This document shows positions 1-11,021 of a stretch of DNA of 64,000 nt, piece after piece. A program made the translations under genes and the position numbers. Origin of the DNA: Formicarius rufipectus (Eukaryota; Chordata; Aves; Passeriformes; Formicariidae); the NCBI GenBank assembly GCA_013399695.1, contig VXAU01003166.1, positions 2,719 to 66,718 on the forward strand, in the 5' to 3' direction. A model generated the notes under the pieces. That model worked only from the letters and a program-made list of their open reading frames with translations. It was not told where the DNA came from and made no database searches. Numbering within the stretch: the stretch's first letter is position 1; each line of letters starts with the position of its first letter.

Positions 1-684
1 TAAATTAATTAATTAAAAATTAATAGTCTGGCGTCTAGTATGGCATTACAGCGATCACAATCTGCAAAAAACAATTAGCCAGAAGCGCCTCAGTTAAGAT
101 TGCAAGATGGCCAACATTTTCAATGTGTCATTTAACACCCGTGTGCTTTATTATCCTTTGAAAATTGTCATACCCATGACTCTTCCCATGTATAGTTATA
201 TACATATATATAAGGAATGTATCTATCTACACAGCACGGTGGGATTCTTTGCTGAGAAGCAGGATAGTACAATCTGAGGAAAGCTTGTGTATGCAGTCAT
301 ACTACTTGTAGTACTGAGTTTATACTACCACTGAATGGGCCTGATGGTTGTATGCTCTACACACAAACCCAGAGGTACACACTGATGCCTGGATTTTACA
401 GAGACTTAAAAAAGTCACTGACTTTACACATATGGTTACAATGATTTCACCTTGTGTGAGAGATCTAAAACTTGGAAGAGCTAATGTCTCAAACACCCTG
501 CAGAAAAGGAATGTTAGCATGCCAATGTGCAAGGCTAGAGTGGCTGTGTGTGCAACCCCATCTGGAGGAACCAGACAAGAGATGGTGCTGGAACTGTGGG
601 TGGTGATCCAGGTCTGTTTTCATTACTCTTGTTTCTATATCTTTTCTTCTTGTTTGCATCTTCTGAAAAGTTCAATTCACAGAC
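1..684. other. Non-coding flank, nothing recognised
   Basis: AT-rich sequence that opens with short TAATTAATTA-type runs. Only short chance open frames are present, all under 120 codons and without a recognisable domain. The last 30 bases or so, just before the direct repeat at 685, resemble the bases just before the second copy at 3928 (both have a GAAAAGTT stretch), so the duplicated unit may start a little earlier than the block I mark. Confidence 0.4.
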
Positions 685-877
685 TGTTCAGAAATGTTTA
701 AATCATTGCTGCCACAGGCCATCGATCTATCATAAGCTTTAAATCAGTGCCACCATAAATAAAACTTCCTAATTGATCTTTTGGCATTATTTCACCATAA
801 TTTAGCTCAAGGGTATTCTGAAGGTCGGCTACCTCAGAGCAGGTAGTCCAGGACTGCCCTCTAGGGACCTGACATTT
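685..877 (+). repeat. Direct repeat copy A (possible LTR)
   Basis: About 190 bases starting TGTTCAG and ending near GACATTTT recur in the same orientation at 3928-4116. Shared landmarks in order are TGTTTAAATC, CACAGGCC, CATAAGCTTTAAATCA, GGCATTATTT, CATAATTTAGCTCAAGGG, AGTCCAGGACTGCCCTCTAG and CCTGACATTTT. This copy contains an AATAAA (in CATAAATAAAAC), as an LTR would, but the second copy has AAAGAAA there. A spaced, same-orientation pair fits a decayed LTR element. Two independent insertions of one dispersed repeat are also possible. Confidence 0.55.
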
Positions 878-2270
878 TAAATTTTCATCACAGGCAGGAT
901 ACCCTTGTTTGTGCTAAAGTCACTGAGGGTACCAGGGTCCTTCGCATGACCCCTTCTCTGAGAAGAGCCATATCTCGGTAGGAACAGTACTTGTCTGTTC
1001 TGCTGGGGTCTCCAAGGGAGGTTCCCTATACTCACAGGCTTTGCAACTAAGGATTGCACTCCTCTCCTGGAGTGGTTAGGGGTTTATAATGCCCAGCCTT
1101 CTCCCCTCAGCCATTAACAACTGGCATGATCCACAGGCAGTGGCAGATAAGACCACCACCTTAGCTGAAGAGCAAAGACTGGGACTGGAGAAAAGGAAAA
1201 CCATTAATACTGGGTGCTTAGTTGCCACCCTGCAGAACAGGCACATGAACCAACAGGTAGAAAGCTAAATGATTGAGTTGTTGCAAGACTTGGTTAAAGT
1301 TTTACAGGAAAAGTTAGGAATTGAGGCACAGACCCTTTCTGATCAGCTTGCTGCTGAATGGATAACTAATCAGACTGCTAACTGCCTTGGCAGAATCATT
1401 AGAAAGGGGAAAAATACTATGGAAGCAGTTGGAGGGGCCTCATTCCCTCACTGAAGGGTGTCTTAGCATATCTATCAGATAACTTACAAAATATGAAGAC
1501 ATTATACTTGTAGGAGGGGGGGGGGCATAATGTGGCCCCTGATTAAAAGAGAGACTGTTGATAATGGTCTGGGAGGTACTCAGAGACTCAGCACACACAC
1601 CATCCCCTATTCCTCTAGAGGTTTGGCCAAAATACTCCCAGGGCCCCTGGGAAAGTTAAACTGAGTAAGTATGGAGGGTGTTCCTCACAGGAGAAGACCG
1701 AATCCTACTGAATGATGCCTGGGCAGGAGGATGAGACCCTGTGGAGAGTGTGTGTGTGTTTGGGTTGGGCCTTTTCCATTAAAACACCCACAGATCCTGG
1801 AAAACATGCAAAAAGCGGATGCCTTCTGGTGGTGCGTGACCACCTTCAGATCCCGCCACTACACCCTGTCCTGGAGAACACTGCGGACCCAAAGGGTTAC
1901 ACTGCTCAGCCAGGGAACGGCGGGATGGAGCGGGATACAGAGGTGAGGAAAAAGGGTCTGGTACACGGCCACCCAGGATCTTTTGCCGTGTTTAAAGCAT
2001 GTGCTGAACGGATTCGCTTTTGGGAACAGAACCAGCGGGAAGTTGTTCGAGTGCGACGAAGGGATAAGTGGGAAGAGATTTTGGGCACCAGTAGGCATGA
2101 GACCGCTGTTGTGGGATGGGGTGCAGCCCACCATGAGGGAAACAGTCCAGCTCACCAGTTAAATAATGTGTGTAAACATCTAAAGGGAGGGTACCAAGAA
2201 GATGGAGCCAGGCTCACCTCAGAGGTGCCCACCACAAGGACAGGAGGCATTGGGCAGAATCTGCCACACA

Positions 2271-2484
2271 GGAAATTCCACGTGAACACCAATGGATTGT
2301 ATTGTGTGGGTGGCTGTGCACAGGAACAGATTGTCCAGAGAGATTGTGGAGTCCCCCTCACTGGAGGGAAACTATCTGGACACAATCCCGTGCCGTGTGC
2401 TCCAGGATGACCCTGCTGGAGCGGGGAGGTTGGACCAGATGACCCACCATGGTCCCTTCCAACCTGCCCATTCTGTGATTCTGC
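2271..2484 (+). mobile_element. CR1 LINE, 3' end fragment (plus strand)
   Basis: The sequence follows the avian CR1 3' terminus: GGAAATTCCACGTGAACA, then GGAACAGATTGTCCAGAGAG, GTGGAGTCCCCCTCACTGGA, CTGGACACAATCC, GGTTGGACCAGATGACCCAC and CCCTTCCAACC. It ends in the diagnostic TTCTGTGATTCTG tail. Only the last part of the element is present, as is usual for 5'-truncated CR1 copies. It sits inside the older repeat-rich block at 685-4180. Confidence 0.9.
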
Positions 2485-2779
2485 AAATAACCAGGTGAAT
2501 TCCGTAACTTCTTTTGGCAGTGATGGTAACAGCAGTAGAGGAGGAAGAAAAATGGGAACCTTTGCTAGAGTGGTTGCATGTTAAACATGGCCACTCAGAC
2601 CTTAGAAGATCTCTTCAGAGAAGCTCAAGTTGAGGGTGGCTGGTGACTCGGGACCTATGCAGTGCCTATCTCAATCATCACCCTCTATGAGACCTCCCAC
2701 TCCATCACAGAAATAACCAGGCTTGATGGGCGACATGGCCTTTCAAGAAATCAGAAGGAAAAAAGTACATGCTTAAAGT

Positions 2780-3120
2780 AAAAGAAAAAGAAATATATAG
2801 AGATATATAGAAATATAAAAGCTCACATGAGAGCTCGTCCCAGAGCCACTTCAGGGCAGCACGGGCCCCTTAAGGCTCACAAACTCACACACACACTTCA
2901 TGCAGTGAGTCCATAGCCAAAAAGAAAGATGAAGCTTTATTAACATATCACACACTGTATTTATAATCTGTGCTTTTCAGTTACATCATTATATCAAATG
3001 ATTGGTCAGCTTAGAACTGTCTATTCTTAGGCCACCTAGATTTCGTTGACCATTGGTCTTAATTAGTCCCCCTGAGGTCCAGCTCCTTGATCTCATCCAG
3101 AGGAATTCAGGGAGTATCAA
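2780..3120 (-). mobile_element. LTR-like segment on the minus strand
   Basis: Read on the minus strand, a TATAAATA box (2958-2965) is followed about 20 bases later by AATAAA (2936-2941), then AGCTTCATC and a stretch rich in TG and C. This TATA then poly(A)-signal order at short spacing is typical of a retroviral LTR. I could not define the TG...CA ends or a target-site duplication, so the borders are approximate and the identity is an inference. Confidence 0.3.
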
Positions 3121-3927
3121 CAGATGTTCTTCTTATAGATAAGTTCTTACTCCAAGGTTGCGAACTGCTCTCTTGAAATCTGAAAACACAGGCCTATTTT
3201 TCCTGGGAACTGCACAATGAATTGTTCCCAAAATATTCACAGAATATGTAATTTTCTGCATTCTGCAACACATACTGGTCAGGTTGGAAGTAGTTTCAGG
3301 TTTCATTCTGGCTGAAGCAGGAGCATGGCCTATTGGAGAAGGCACAGTACAAGTGTCGAAGCAATGGTTCAGTTGCTTGTCTAAATCCAAGTCTGTCCAA
3401 TATGACAAGGATAGTAATTTTTCTGCTTGGGTGGTCTAAGAATGGAATAATTTGTGGGCACAAATTTGTTGTAACCTACTGGAAGAGATTTCCTTGAAAA
3501 GATCAAGGAAATTGTAACCAGGCGTAGAACAGGTTTCACTTAGACTGTTCTACGATTGATTGGTGGAAGCCACCATTAGAGAGTGACTATTTAAAAACAG
3601 ACTACAGAATAGAATGGGATCCAAAATGGTGTGTCCCAACTCCCTATAAAAAAGGAAAAAAAACCAGCCAAATCTGAATCATAAGCTGCTCCTAATGAGG
3701 CAGCTTGGTCATGGAGACAAGCACTATTAATGGAAATTGACCTTGATGATAGAGATATGAGTCAAGTAGAAATACAAGGCCCGACCATAAATAAATTGTT
3801 TAATTGCCCACTGGTTATAAATTGCTCTATAGGTATGGGAGATCCGTTGGAAACCTGGTATATTCCATTCTTCCTCTCGTGAAAAGTTTGATCTGGGGGC
3901 TGTTCAGAAATTGCTGTTGCCACGTGC

Positions 3928-4116
3928 TGTTCAGGCATGTTTAAATCCCTGCTGTCACAGGCCATTCAACCTGTCATAAGCTTTAAATCATTTCTGCCAT
4001 AAAGAAAACCTTCTAATTGATCATTTGGCATTATTTAGTCATAATTTAGCTCAAGGGTATCCTGAATGTACTTCAGAATAGACAGTCCAGGACTGCCCTC
4101 TAGGGTCCTGACATTT
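3928..4116 (+). repeat. Direct repeat copy B (possible LTR)
   Basis: Second copy of the block at 685-877, same orientation, diverged by substitutions and small indels. Just past the shared block is a partial second version of its own last 50 bases: CAGTCCAGGACTGCCCTC near 4083 is echoed by CAGCCCAGGATCACCCTC near 4137. This looks like an internal tandem duplication that copy A lacks. TGTTCAG also occurs twice within 30 bases at its start (3901 and 3928). Confidence 0.55.
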
Positions 4117-4180
4117 TGCAGCTATCCCAGAGCAGGCAGCCCAGGATCACCCTCCTGGGACATGATACCTGTTATATATA

Positions 4181-5289
4181 AAAAGCCCTGGGTATATTTT
4201 ATATAGTCTAATGTTTAGTCTTCTCTTCCGCTGAACCTGAAAAACTACAGGTGTACAGAGGGCAGAGGAAAACCAGCTTGTGTCTGCCTCTATAGCCTAA
4301 GCTCTTCCTGCAGATTTTGCTTACCTGTACTTCTGGGTTAGGAGAGGCACATGAGAGAACAGGGAATGATCTACATTATCATTAACTATTTGACCATTTA
4401 ATTAAAACGAATATTATGCAAATTGATTCCCACTTGGAGACTTTTCTAAGGGTACTACATCATCAGGGCAATCCTCCTGCAAGATATCACTGCAGATAGC
4501 CTAGCAGCATTCCCCAAAGCCCTTTTTGTTTTTGTTTTTGGTTTTTTTTGTTTGTTTCATTTTGGGTTTTTTTTGTTTGTTTGTTTGTTTGTTTTTTTTC
4601 ATGCTCTCTAGGACATCAGACCTGCATGTTTCAGCTTTTTTTTTTATTTTTTTAATACAGGTTTTTTAAATACCAAGTACAGTGTTCCAAGGCTACTTGG
4701 AAGATGACAGCTGAAACCAGACTTTCATCATGCACATCTTCATCTCCATTTTCAAAGAGACAAACAGGGGCTGTCCTTTAAACATTTAGCTTCCGTGTCC
4801 TGACTTCTCAACCTCCTGATAACTGAAATTTTTTAAAATAAGGTAGTGTTAGCACTTCAAAGTTTGTGTTCATAATCTGTGGCCTGCCTTTTGCCCAAGG
4901 CTTGCTTTATCTGCTAAGGTGCAGTCACTGGATTCCCTTTGCCTTGAGTCTGAAGTGCTGCAATTTTTCTTTTCCAGCTGAAGATAAAGTAGCAGTCTTA
5001 ACACCATTTTTCATCACAGCTTTCTCTTTCTTAGCTTTTTCTTACCTGTAAAAGATATGGGCTGAATTCAGCAGTCTTTATATTCTGACAAAACTGTGCT
5101 GGTGGGCACTTAAAGTCAATGACAGTTTGGATACAGATTTTCCCCTACTCAGTTTATGAAAAAAATTGAAGAGAAAGCATGATTAAATGGGTTTGAAATG
5201 TGTAATGCACTGCAAGTGACCTTTGGAAATAGCATACTTGTAGTCTGTAGATTAGACTTCACATCTCATTACAAGAAAGTAAAGAGAAG
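4181..5289. other. Intergenic stretch between repeats and the NHS 3' end
   Basis: No exon, recognisable repeat family or RNA gene is seen. The stretch contains a T/G-rich low-complexity tract (listed separately). It lies beyond the inferred NHS cleavage site. The 40 bases next to that site (about 5250-5290) are U-rich when read on the minus strand, as expected for a downstream processing element. Confidence 0.5.
4528..4602. repeat. T/G-rich low-complexity tract
   Basis: Runs of T interspersed with GTTT units, including four consecutive TTTG units. Simple sequence with no evident function. Confidence 0.85.
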
Positions 5290-5311
5290 GTGTGATTTAA
5301 TTGCAGTCACG

Positions 5312-5317
5312 TTTATT
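5312..5317 (-). promoter_or_regulatory. NHS: Candidate distal NHS poly(A) signal
   Basis: AATAAA on the minus strand (TTTATT on plus), followed on the minus strand by a pyrimidine- and T-rich stretch at about 5250-5290 that could serve as the downstream element. Alternative minus-strand hexamers lie at 7057-7062 and 7330-7335, closer to the stop codon. Confidence 0.45.
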
Positions 5318-5793
5318 TGCAGTTTCTATACACACTTTCTAGGTAATCAAACTTTTCCAACACAGTTTTTGAGAGGGGGTTCACAATGAAACTGTCACCG
5401 TTTTTACTAAAAATAAATACAAGACTTAAAGTGTTGCACAGCTCTAAAATATACAAAGGCTTGGATTTAATGTAAACTTTGAAAACATTTTACAAAAGAA
5501 ACCATATTTGCAACAATTTAAAAAGTTCATATTTACAAATATTACAAAAATACAAAATGGATGCAAGTCCATAAACCATTGTCTTTTCTGCCAGCACGAA
5601 CTGGTGCTAGTACCAAAATAGTTACACTGTAACCTTCTTAATTTTTTTAAAATTCTTTAAGTCATAACCTACAGTATTTCTCTATCTGCCACCATTGCAG
5701 CAAATGCACTCAATCACTGACCTTTGGCAAAAGCAAACATATGCTTATTTGCTACAACAATCCCATGCCCTCTATGCTGCCACAACAACAATA

Positions 5794-5880
5794 ACCAAAA
5801 AAAAACAACTGAAAACCAAAAAAACCCACAAAAAACAAACAAAAAAAAACCCCACAAAAAAACCAAAAAAAAAAAAAAGG
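5794..5880. repeat. A-rich low-complexity tract in the 3'UTR
   Basis: Runs of A broken by CC and AC (U-rich in the NHS transcript). Simple sequence. It creates a spurious lysine-rich open frame on the plus strand. Confidence 0.85.
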
Positions 5881-8761
5881 AGAAAAGGGGGAAAATGTTA
5901 TTTTTCAGAACACAGCTGTATAACTTAAGAAATAATTTTCATAACATCAGTGCAAGCAACAGAACAGTAGGTTGAAATGACGGTTCAGCAGTTACCTGAT
6001 GCTCATACTGTACCCTGTCTTAAGAGGTGAGTGATGTTCCCTTTGCTCTATGGCTTGTCCTCTGGTGCCTTAGTGGCATGCCTGCAATGCTACAGGGATC
6101 CCCGCCATTCATCTTCCTCTGACTCCCACCTTTGTTATGACTTTTCTTCATAGCGGATTCAGAATCTCTCCATTTGGGTTTCAATCTCCTAAATATAAAC
6201 TAGGAAATTAAGCAAAATGACTATATTTTAATGGGATTATTCTGTGTCCATTTTGTATGTGAAATATTGCCTCACCGTTCTGATAAAAAAACTCCAAAAC
6301 TAGTGTGTGTATATATATATATCTGGTTTTAATCTCTGTGAAATTATTGATTGGTAATAAAAAGTGATATCATCAAAGTTAATTCATCTGTGTTCTCTGT
6401 AGGGTTTTGAATGACTATTTAACTCAGTACTATTGAACATATTGTAAAAGTGCTCCTGGTAAAGTTTTTGTGGAAGATGACAAACCAAAGATTTTCTGCC
6501 CGGTATCTATCTTCCTTTACTCATATTCTTCAGAAAGTGGTTTGTTATGTGCTAAACATTTCCTCTTAAAACATTCTCATTCATTCACTTCACTAGTATT
6601 CAGACTTATTTTCTTAACTAAGCTACTAACGTGATTAGCCTTTTGTTTACAAAACCTTGCTGCTGTTACCTTCTGAAAAAGTATTTTAGACGATTTTGCA
6701 GCTCTTCAGCTGATGGACCACTCCTCATCCCAATGCACGTACCACATGCACAGTGACTCTGCCTCACTGGACGAATGCAACCAGGCTACACAGGAGGACA
6801 GTAGGAAACCCTGAATAATATGTCTTGTGGTAAGCACTACACAAAATCAGATGTGAACCTTATGGGGAATAATTTGGAATTTGTTGAACTCTTCTGATTT
6901 GCTTTGACTTTTTAAAATTGTAACAGTTTTAGGTAGAACCTTCCTCTTTAAAACATGCTCTGCCAACTTTTCAAAACTCTCAGCTTTATGCATTACATCA
7001 TTAAAAGAAAACAAAATCCCAGTAAAACCAAATTCACACATCCTGCTTCCCTATTATTTATTTATGCTTAAAGCCAGCTTTTAGCTGATTTCTTTAGTAC
7101 CAAAGTATGCTCTTTCTGCCATCCTACATGACCTGTCCTACTGCACACCCCATTCCTCCTCACACTGTTTTCTCTGCACTAACCTTTCCTCTATTCCAAA
7201 CCATATCCTGCGGCAACCCACACCAACTGCATCAGTTTTGGATAAAGAGAGCCTTGTCCTCTGCATAGCATGGATGGGGCTACATCAGTGGGAATTGTGG
7301 TGGCCCAAAGGAGGATCAGGCCTGTTGGGTTTATTCTATTTAAAAATTAAAAGTATAAAGCAACTCATGGGTTCTCGCAGTTTTAAGATGAGAATTATTT
7401 CAAGTAACTTCAAGTAATTCAGCTTTTATCTCCCTGCCTTCATTTGTATCAAAGCAGCTACTTTTTGATTTATCTCCTTTCCCACCCCACCCCAGTCCCC
7501 CACCCTGTTCGATGTTTCTGGTAAACCCAGACAAGATCCTTACTGTACGTGGCTGGCACGATGAACCGGAGCTTTTCCCTTCCCAGCTCAGCAATGAATA
7601 TAAATAATGCATACACATACCTATTTCCCAGCTACGTTTTCACAGTGTCATTTTCGTAAATATTTAGGTAGCATGAATCTCATCAGCACAAAGAGAAAGC
7701 TTCACTAGAAAACTCATTGCGGGTATTTACTGATAAATCTAAAGCGCTTCTTGCATGCTTAGAATTTGTTTCCTTTACGAACCAGAAACTAACCGTGTTT
7801 AAAGATTATAGTTACCAGGTTATGACTGTGTTATGTATCCCAATAGCCTAATAGGAACAGGAAAGTTAAGTGCTGTTTCCTCTTGCATCTATCCTCTCTG
7901 AAGCAATCCCGGCAAGAATAAAGGCCCAGGGGAGGCTGTGGGATGGGACCCTTTGGGGCTTTGCATCAGACACAGCTTTGTTCTGTCAGAAGCACACTCA
8001 TCTTTCCCACCAATCCTCATGGTAACCTTCCCAGCTGCACTTTCCAGTTGGCTTCTTTGGAGCTGCCTTAGAAAGACAAATGGTTACTTTAATCCCCTCA
8101 CAGTCAGCCTTTCCATTTCCTTAGCTAAGGTGGAGAACTCCCCCTTTCCACTACTCAGTGTCATCCTTCAGGCCTGTCATGCTGAAAGTGGTTATTGGTG
8201 GCCATATGGATTCTTTATGTTTGATATGAAAATGGTATTCACAGAATACAGTTATTACATTTGAATTCTTTTGTCTTCTATAAACAAAGTTGTTACGCAG
8301 TAAATCGTTTGCCATGTCCACTTTTTGATAATTGTATTTACAAATTTTTATCAAAAATATGATATATACATATGTTTTGTTAGGTTCTTCTAAATTTTGT
8401 TTCAGATCATTTTAGTGTAGAAAAATACCAATTCTCAAGAGCATTTTCTTCTTTTTTTTTTTTTTTTCTTCCTAGGGAAGCACTACAGTGAGGAATTTTT
8501 ATCTAGATGGGCAGCTTCTGGGATAAAAAACCCACCCAAAGTTCACCTTTAACTTTATGGAAAGTGTTTCACCTTGAAATCTACAGTGACCGTGGAAATG
8601 AGAGTGGGATAAACCAAATGAAGCCAAAAGAAAACAGAACAGACATAGCATATCTTCCTCCTTTTAGAAAATGTAATATAATAAATAGCTACAGCTGTAG
8701 TCCTCATTTCCCCAGCATCTGACAAACGCAAACACATCTAAGCATTGATACTGCCCTGCAA

Positions 8762-8808
8762 TTTTTTTCTTTTCTTTTTCTTCCTTTTTTTTTTTTTTTC
8801 CTTTTTTT
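8762..8808. repeat. T-rich tract (A-rich in the NHS mRNA)
   Basis: Nearly pure pyrimidine run on plus, starting about 85 bases downstream of the NHS stop codon. In the transcript it reads as an A/G-only stretch. Confidence 0.85.
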
Positions 8809-8893
8809 AATTTTGGATTGCTACAGCATTGGCCTCTTATGTTGACATCCTTACAGAGCCCAGGTGGCGTTGGCAGCCTGGCACCCACGCACC

Positions 8894-9518
8894 CTATGTC
8901 GAGCTCTGAGAAGACCGATCATCATGGGGGCTGCCATCCGAGTTCTCCGTCTCTCCTTCCGAGATGGCCTGCATGGGTGTGTTGTACAGCCTGCAGCGCA
9001 CGCTGTACCGGCTGCTGCTGGCTGCTGGAGGCGCCCGTGACCGCCCCACCCTCGAAGATGCCGACATGGGAAAGTTCTTGGAGGAAAATCCTTCTGTGTT
9101 GACCCTGGGGGAGCAGGGGGAGAGCGGGGACAATGCATCAGGACTTGTCACAGGAGGGGACTCTTCCATGCTTTGAAGGGCATCTGCCGTCAGCTCTCCA
9201 GGAGACTTGGGCAAAATAGGACTTTTCAGAATTTCCGTGGCAGACATCCTGTAGCTGGAATCAGATCGGCTGCCCTTTTTAAGGAGCAGTAGTTTAAACT
9301 CCTCATTGGATGTGTTGGACTTTTTGGCATTCCTGTATATGAGCCCAGGGGACCTCTGACTGCTAATAGGAGTGCCCACACTGCCGGCTGGTGGCATGTT
9401 GCTGGTGGACAGTGTGCTGCTGGTGGGAGGTTGGCTGCTGGTCCCAGATGAAACTCTCAATCTGTTTCTTACAGAAAGGTCTCCAGAATCCTTTCTCCCA
9501 AGAACTTTCCTTTTTGAT
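8894..9518 (-). CDS. NHS: NHS last coding exon (exon 8), C-terminus
   Basis: Encodes the C-terminal 207 residues of NHS plus the split first codon. The exon begins right after a TTTTTACAG acceptor (AG at 9519-9520) with the last base of an Arg codon, then SKRKVLGRKDSGD, and stops at TAG 8894-8896. I recognise conserved family blocks: SQRSPGLIYRNAKKSNTSNE, FKLLLLKKGSRSDSSYRMSA, EILKSPILPK, the Arg-rich ARYSVRC-like segment before CRLYNTPMQAIS, and the terminal DDRSSQSST. The basic SKRKVLGRK at the junction is a possible nuclear-localisation signal. The spacer after the basic block (Ser/Thr/Pro-rich, about 30 residues) differs most from human and looks disordered. The length of 625 nt fits phase 2 at its 5' end. 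The stop is intact, with no frameshift. Confidence 0.97.
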
Positions 9519-10268
9519 CTGTAAAAACACAAAGGAAAACTCGTTCATACGTTACCTTTGTAGTGTAACACGGAGTGTTGGTCTGGAGTTTTACATATTG
9601 ACCATGCTTTCATATTAGCTAGAGTTCTCATAATCCCTCCGTCAAATACTGAAGGCTAGCAGTGACTGATGGCACTTTAAGCTGGGGTAGCTCTTGTGTA
9701 ATGCATGATACACTGAGCTACTAAATCCCTCTCAACATTACACAAGTCTTCCATTTCAATGTATGCACAACCAGCTTTGTGTAAAGACAACAATGAATAC
9801 AGAGTCTTAGGTAATAATAATACTCAGTGTAACCTATTCAGTATCAGAAATCTTTGAGTTGTGATCACAAATTACAGCTGATCAAAATACTATAAAATAG
9901 AAGAGATGCTTCTCATCTTTCTCACCGCAAAATCTCACTCACCAGAATAGAGATTGTAGACTGGTGGACAGAAGGCAGCAACCACTGTGGGTAGTTCATT
10001 TTGAAGACATGTAGGTTTGTTAGATAGAATGGCCTGATGTTGTCATCTGTAAGGTATCCTACACATGCCATGAAGATGCTCAGACTAAACTCTAGACCAT
10101 AATAAACCATCTTTTAAAAGCTGCCTTTTAGAAAGCTAAAATGAGTTAACTGAAGAAGGCAGTTTCAGGCCAAGACTTAACCACGGAATAACCATCCTGC
10201 AGCCATTGCTAGTGGGCAGCTGTGCAGGGGTGCATGTTACCATTTCCATTGCCGCAAGGTTAGGTCAC
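9519..10268 (-). other. NHS: NHS intron 7
   Basis: 750-bp intron between exons 7 and 8, GT on the minus strand at 10268-10267 and AG at 9520-9519. No repeat or conserved element stands out. The small open frames in it are chance. Confidence 0.9.
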
Positions 10269-10395
10269 CTGTGGATGACTGCAAATAGGTCCTCGGTAGT
10301 GCGGGGTTTGTTTGGAGACACAAAGACATCCTCGGCGTCAGCCTGTGACTCCTCACTCAGTGGAGACATGATGGACTCATCGCTTGGAGAAGACT
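10269..10395 (-). CDS. NHS: NHS exon 7
   Basis: Short 127-nt exon. The acceptor TTCCTTGTTTAAG is at 10396-10397 and the donor CCACAG|GT ends the exon at 10269. Spliced between exons 6 and 8 it reads ESSPSDESIMSPLSEESQA, then DAEDVFVSPNKPRTTEDLF and AVIHR, where the leading Glu and final Arg codons are split across introns (phases 1 and 2). This acidic, Ser-rich block ending in NKPRTTEDLFAVIH is a conserved signature of the family, and the match to the human protein from memory is almost complete. It is too short to stand out as an open frame by itself; the splice sites and phase decide its limits. Confidence 0.96.
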
Positions 10396-10951
10396 CTTAA
10401 ACAAGGAAAGAAGCCACACTGTGAGTCAAACTCCACTGCACGTGCAACAGCACTGCCAATGCAAGGCATCAGCTCTGTTCAGACCACAGAGATCTTACAC
10501 TCTGATCGTGATGCCTAAGGATTTTAATGTGTGCTTTATAGATTTGCATAGAGTTCTATAAGTTGAATGAATTTTCCTAGGTTTCCCACATTTTAAGTGG
10601 CATTTGAGAGTTGCTGAACGTTTTCTTACACATTCCTGAAAGGCTGTTAGACATACATTACCAAGGACATGCTGTTTTGAAGAACGCCTGCAAGAACTCC
10701 AACTGAGACAAATAAGAGCTTGTAGTCAAATTAGGAGAGTAAGCTCAGAGCCCTTGGAGGGACTCCAAGGGGCAATTCTGAGAAGTTCTGAGGGTGAGCA
10801 CCAGGGAAAAATGGTGTCACAGGTTGATTATAGTAATCAAATATGTTAATGTTATAAAAACTGTAACATTTGGCTGACGTGCTTGCACATACTTTTGGTG
10901 CACACCTTAGAAGCTTCTAATAAAGGGAATCTCTATCTATCTTTCTGTCTG

Positions 10952-11021
<70 letters not shown>

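Larger units (their letters stand above)
685..4180 (+). mobile_element. Decayed LTR-retroelement-like region (possible endogenous retrovirus)
   Basis: Two direct repeats (685-877 and 3928-4116) bracket about 3.05 kb. The interior has several open stretches, including one of 61 codons at 1269-1454 and one of 232 codons at 1712-2410, but I see no protease, reverse-transcriptase, integrase or envelope motif I can name. The longer frame runs into a CR1 tail, so it is not a single native gene. An LTR-like piece on the other strand (about 2780-3120) and the CR1 insertion show that the region is a nest of old insertions. The retroviral label is an inference from the repeat pair, not from a recognised protein. 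Every frame is broken or short, so this is a dead remnant. Confidence 0.35.
5290..8893 (-). other. NHS: NHS 3' untranslated region (inferred extent)
   Basis: Sequence between the TAG stop of the last NHS exon (8894-8896) and a minus-strand AATAAA at 5312-5317. No splice acceptor or coding block interrupts it. The inferred length of about 3.6 kb is in keeping with my recollection that mammalian NHS mRNAs carry a 3'UTR of several kilobases. Earlier minus-strand AATAAA hexamers near 7330-7335 and 7057-7062 could give shorter forms. It includes A-rich and T-rich tracts (5794-5880, 8762-8808). The small open frames here, such as the Lys-rich one at 5695-5928, are chance. The distal end is an inference; RNA evidence would settle it. 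Confidence 0.6.

Noticed and set aside
1712..2410. 232-codon plus-strand open frame as a gene
   Set aside because: Its last 45 codons are the CR1 3' end, so the frame crosses a retroposon boundary. No domain is recognised in the rest.
5695..5975. Lysine-rich open frames near the NHS 3' end
   Set aside because: Produced by the A-rich tract at 5794-5880; low complexity, and inside the inferred 3'UTR.
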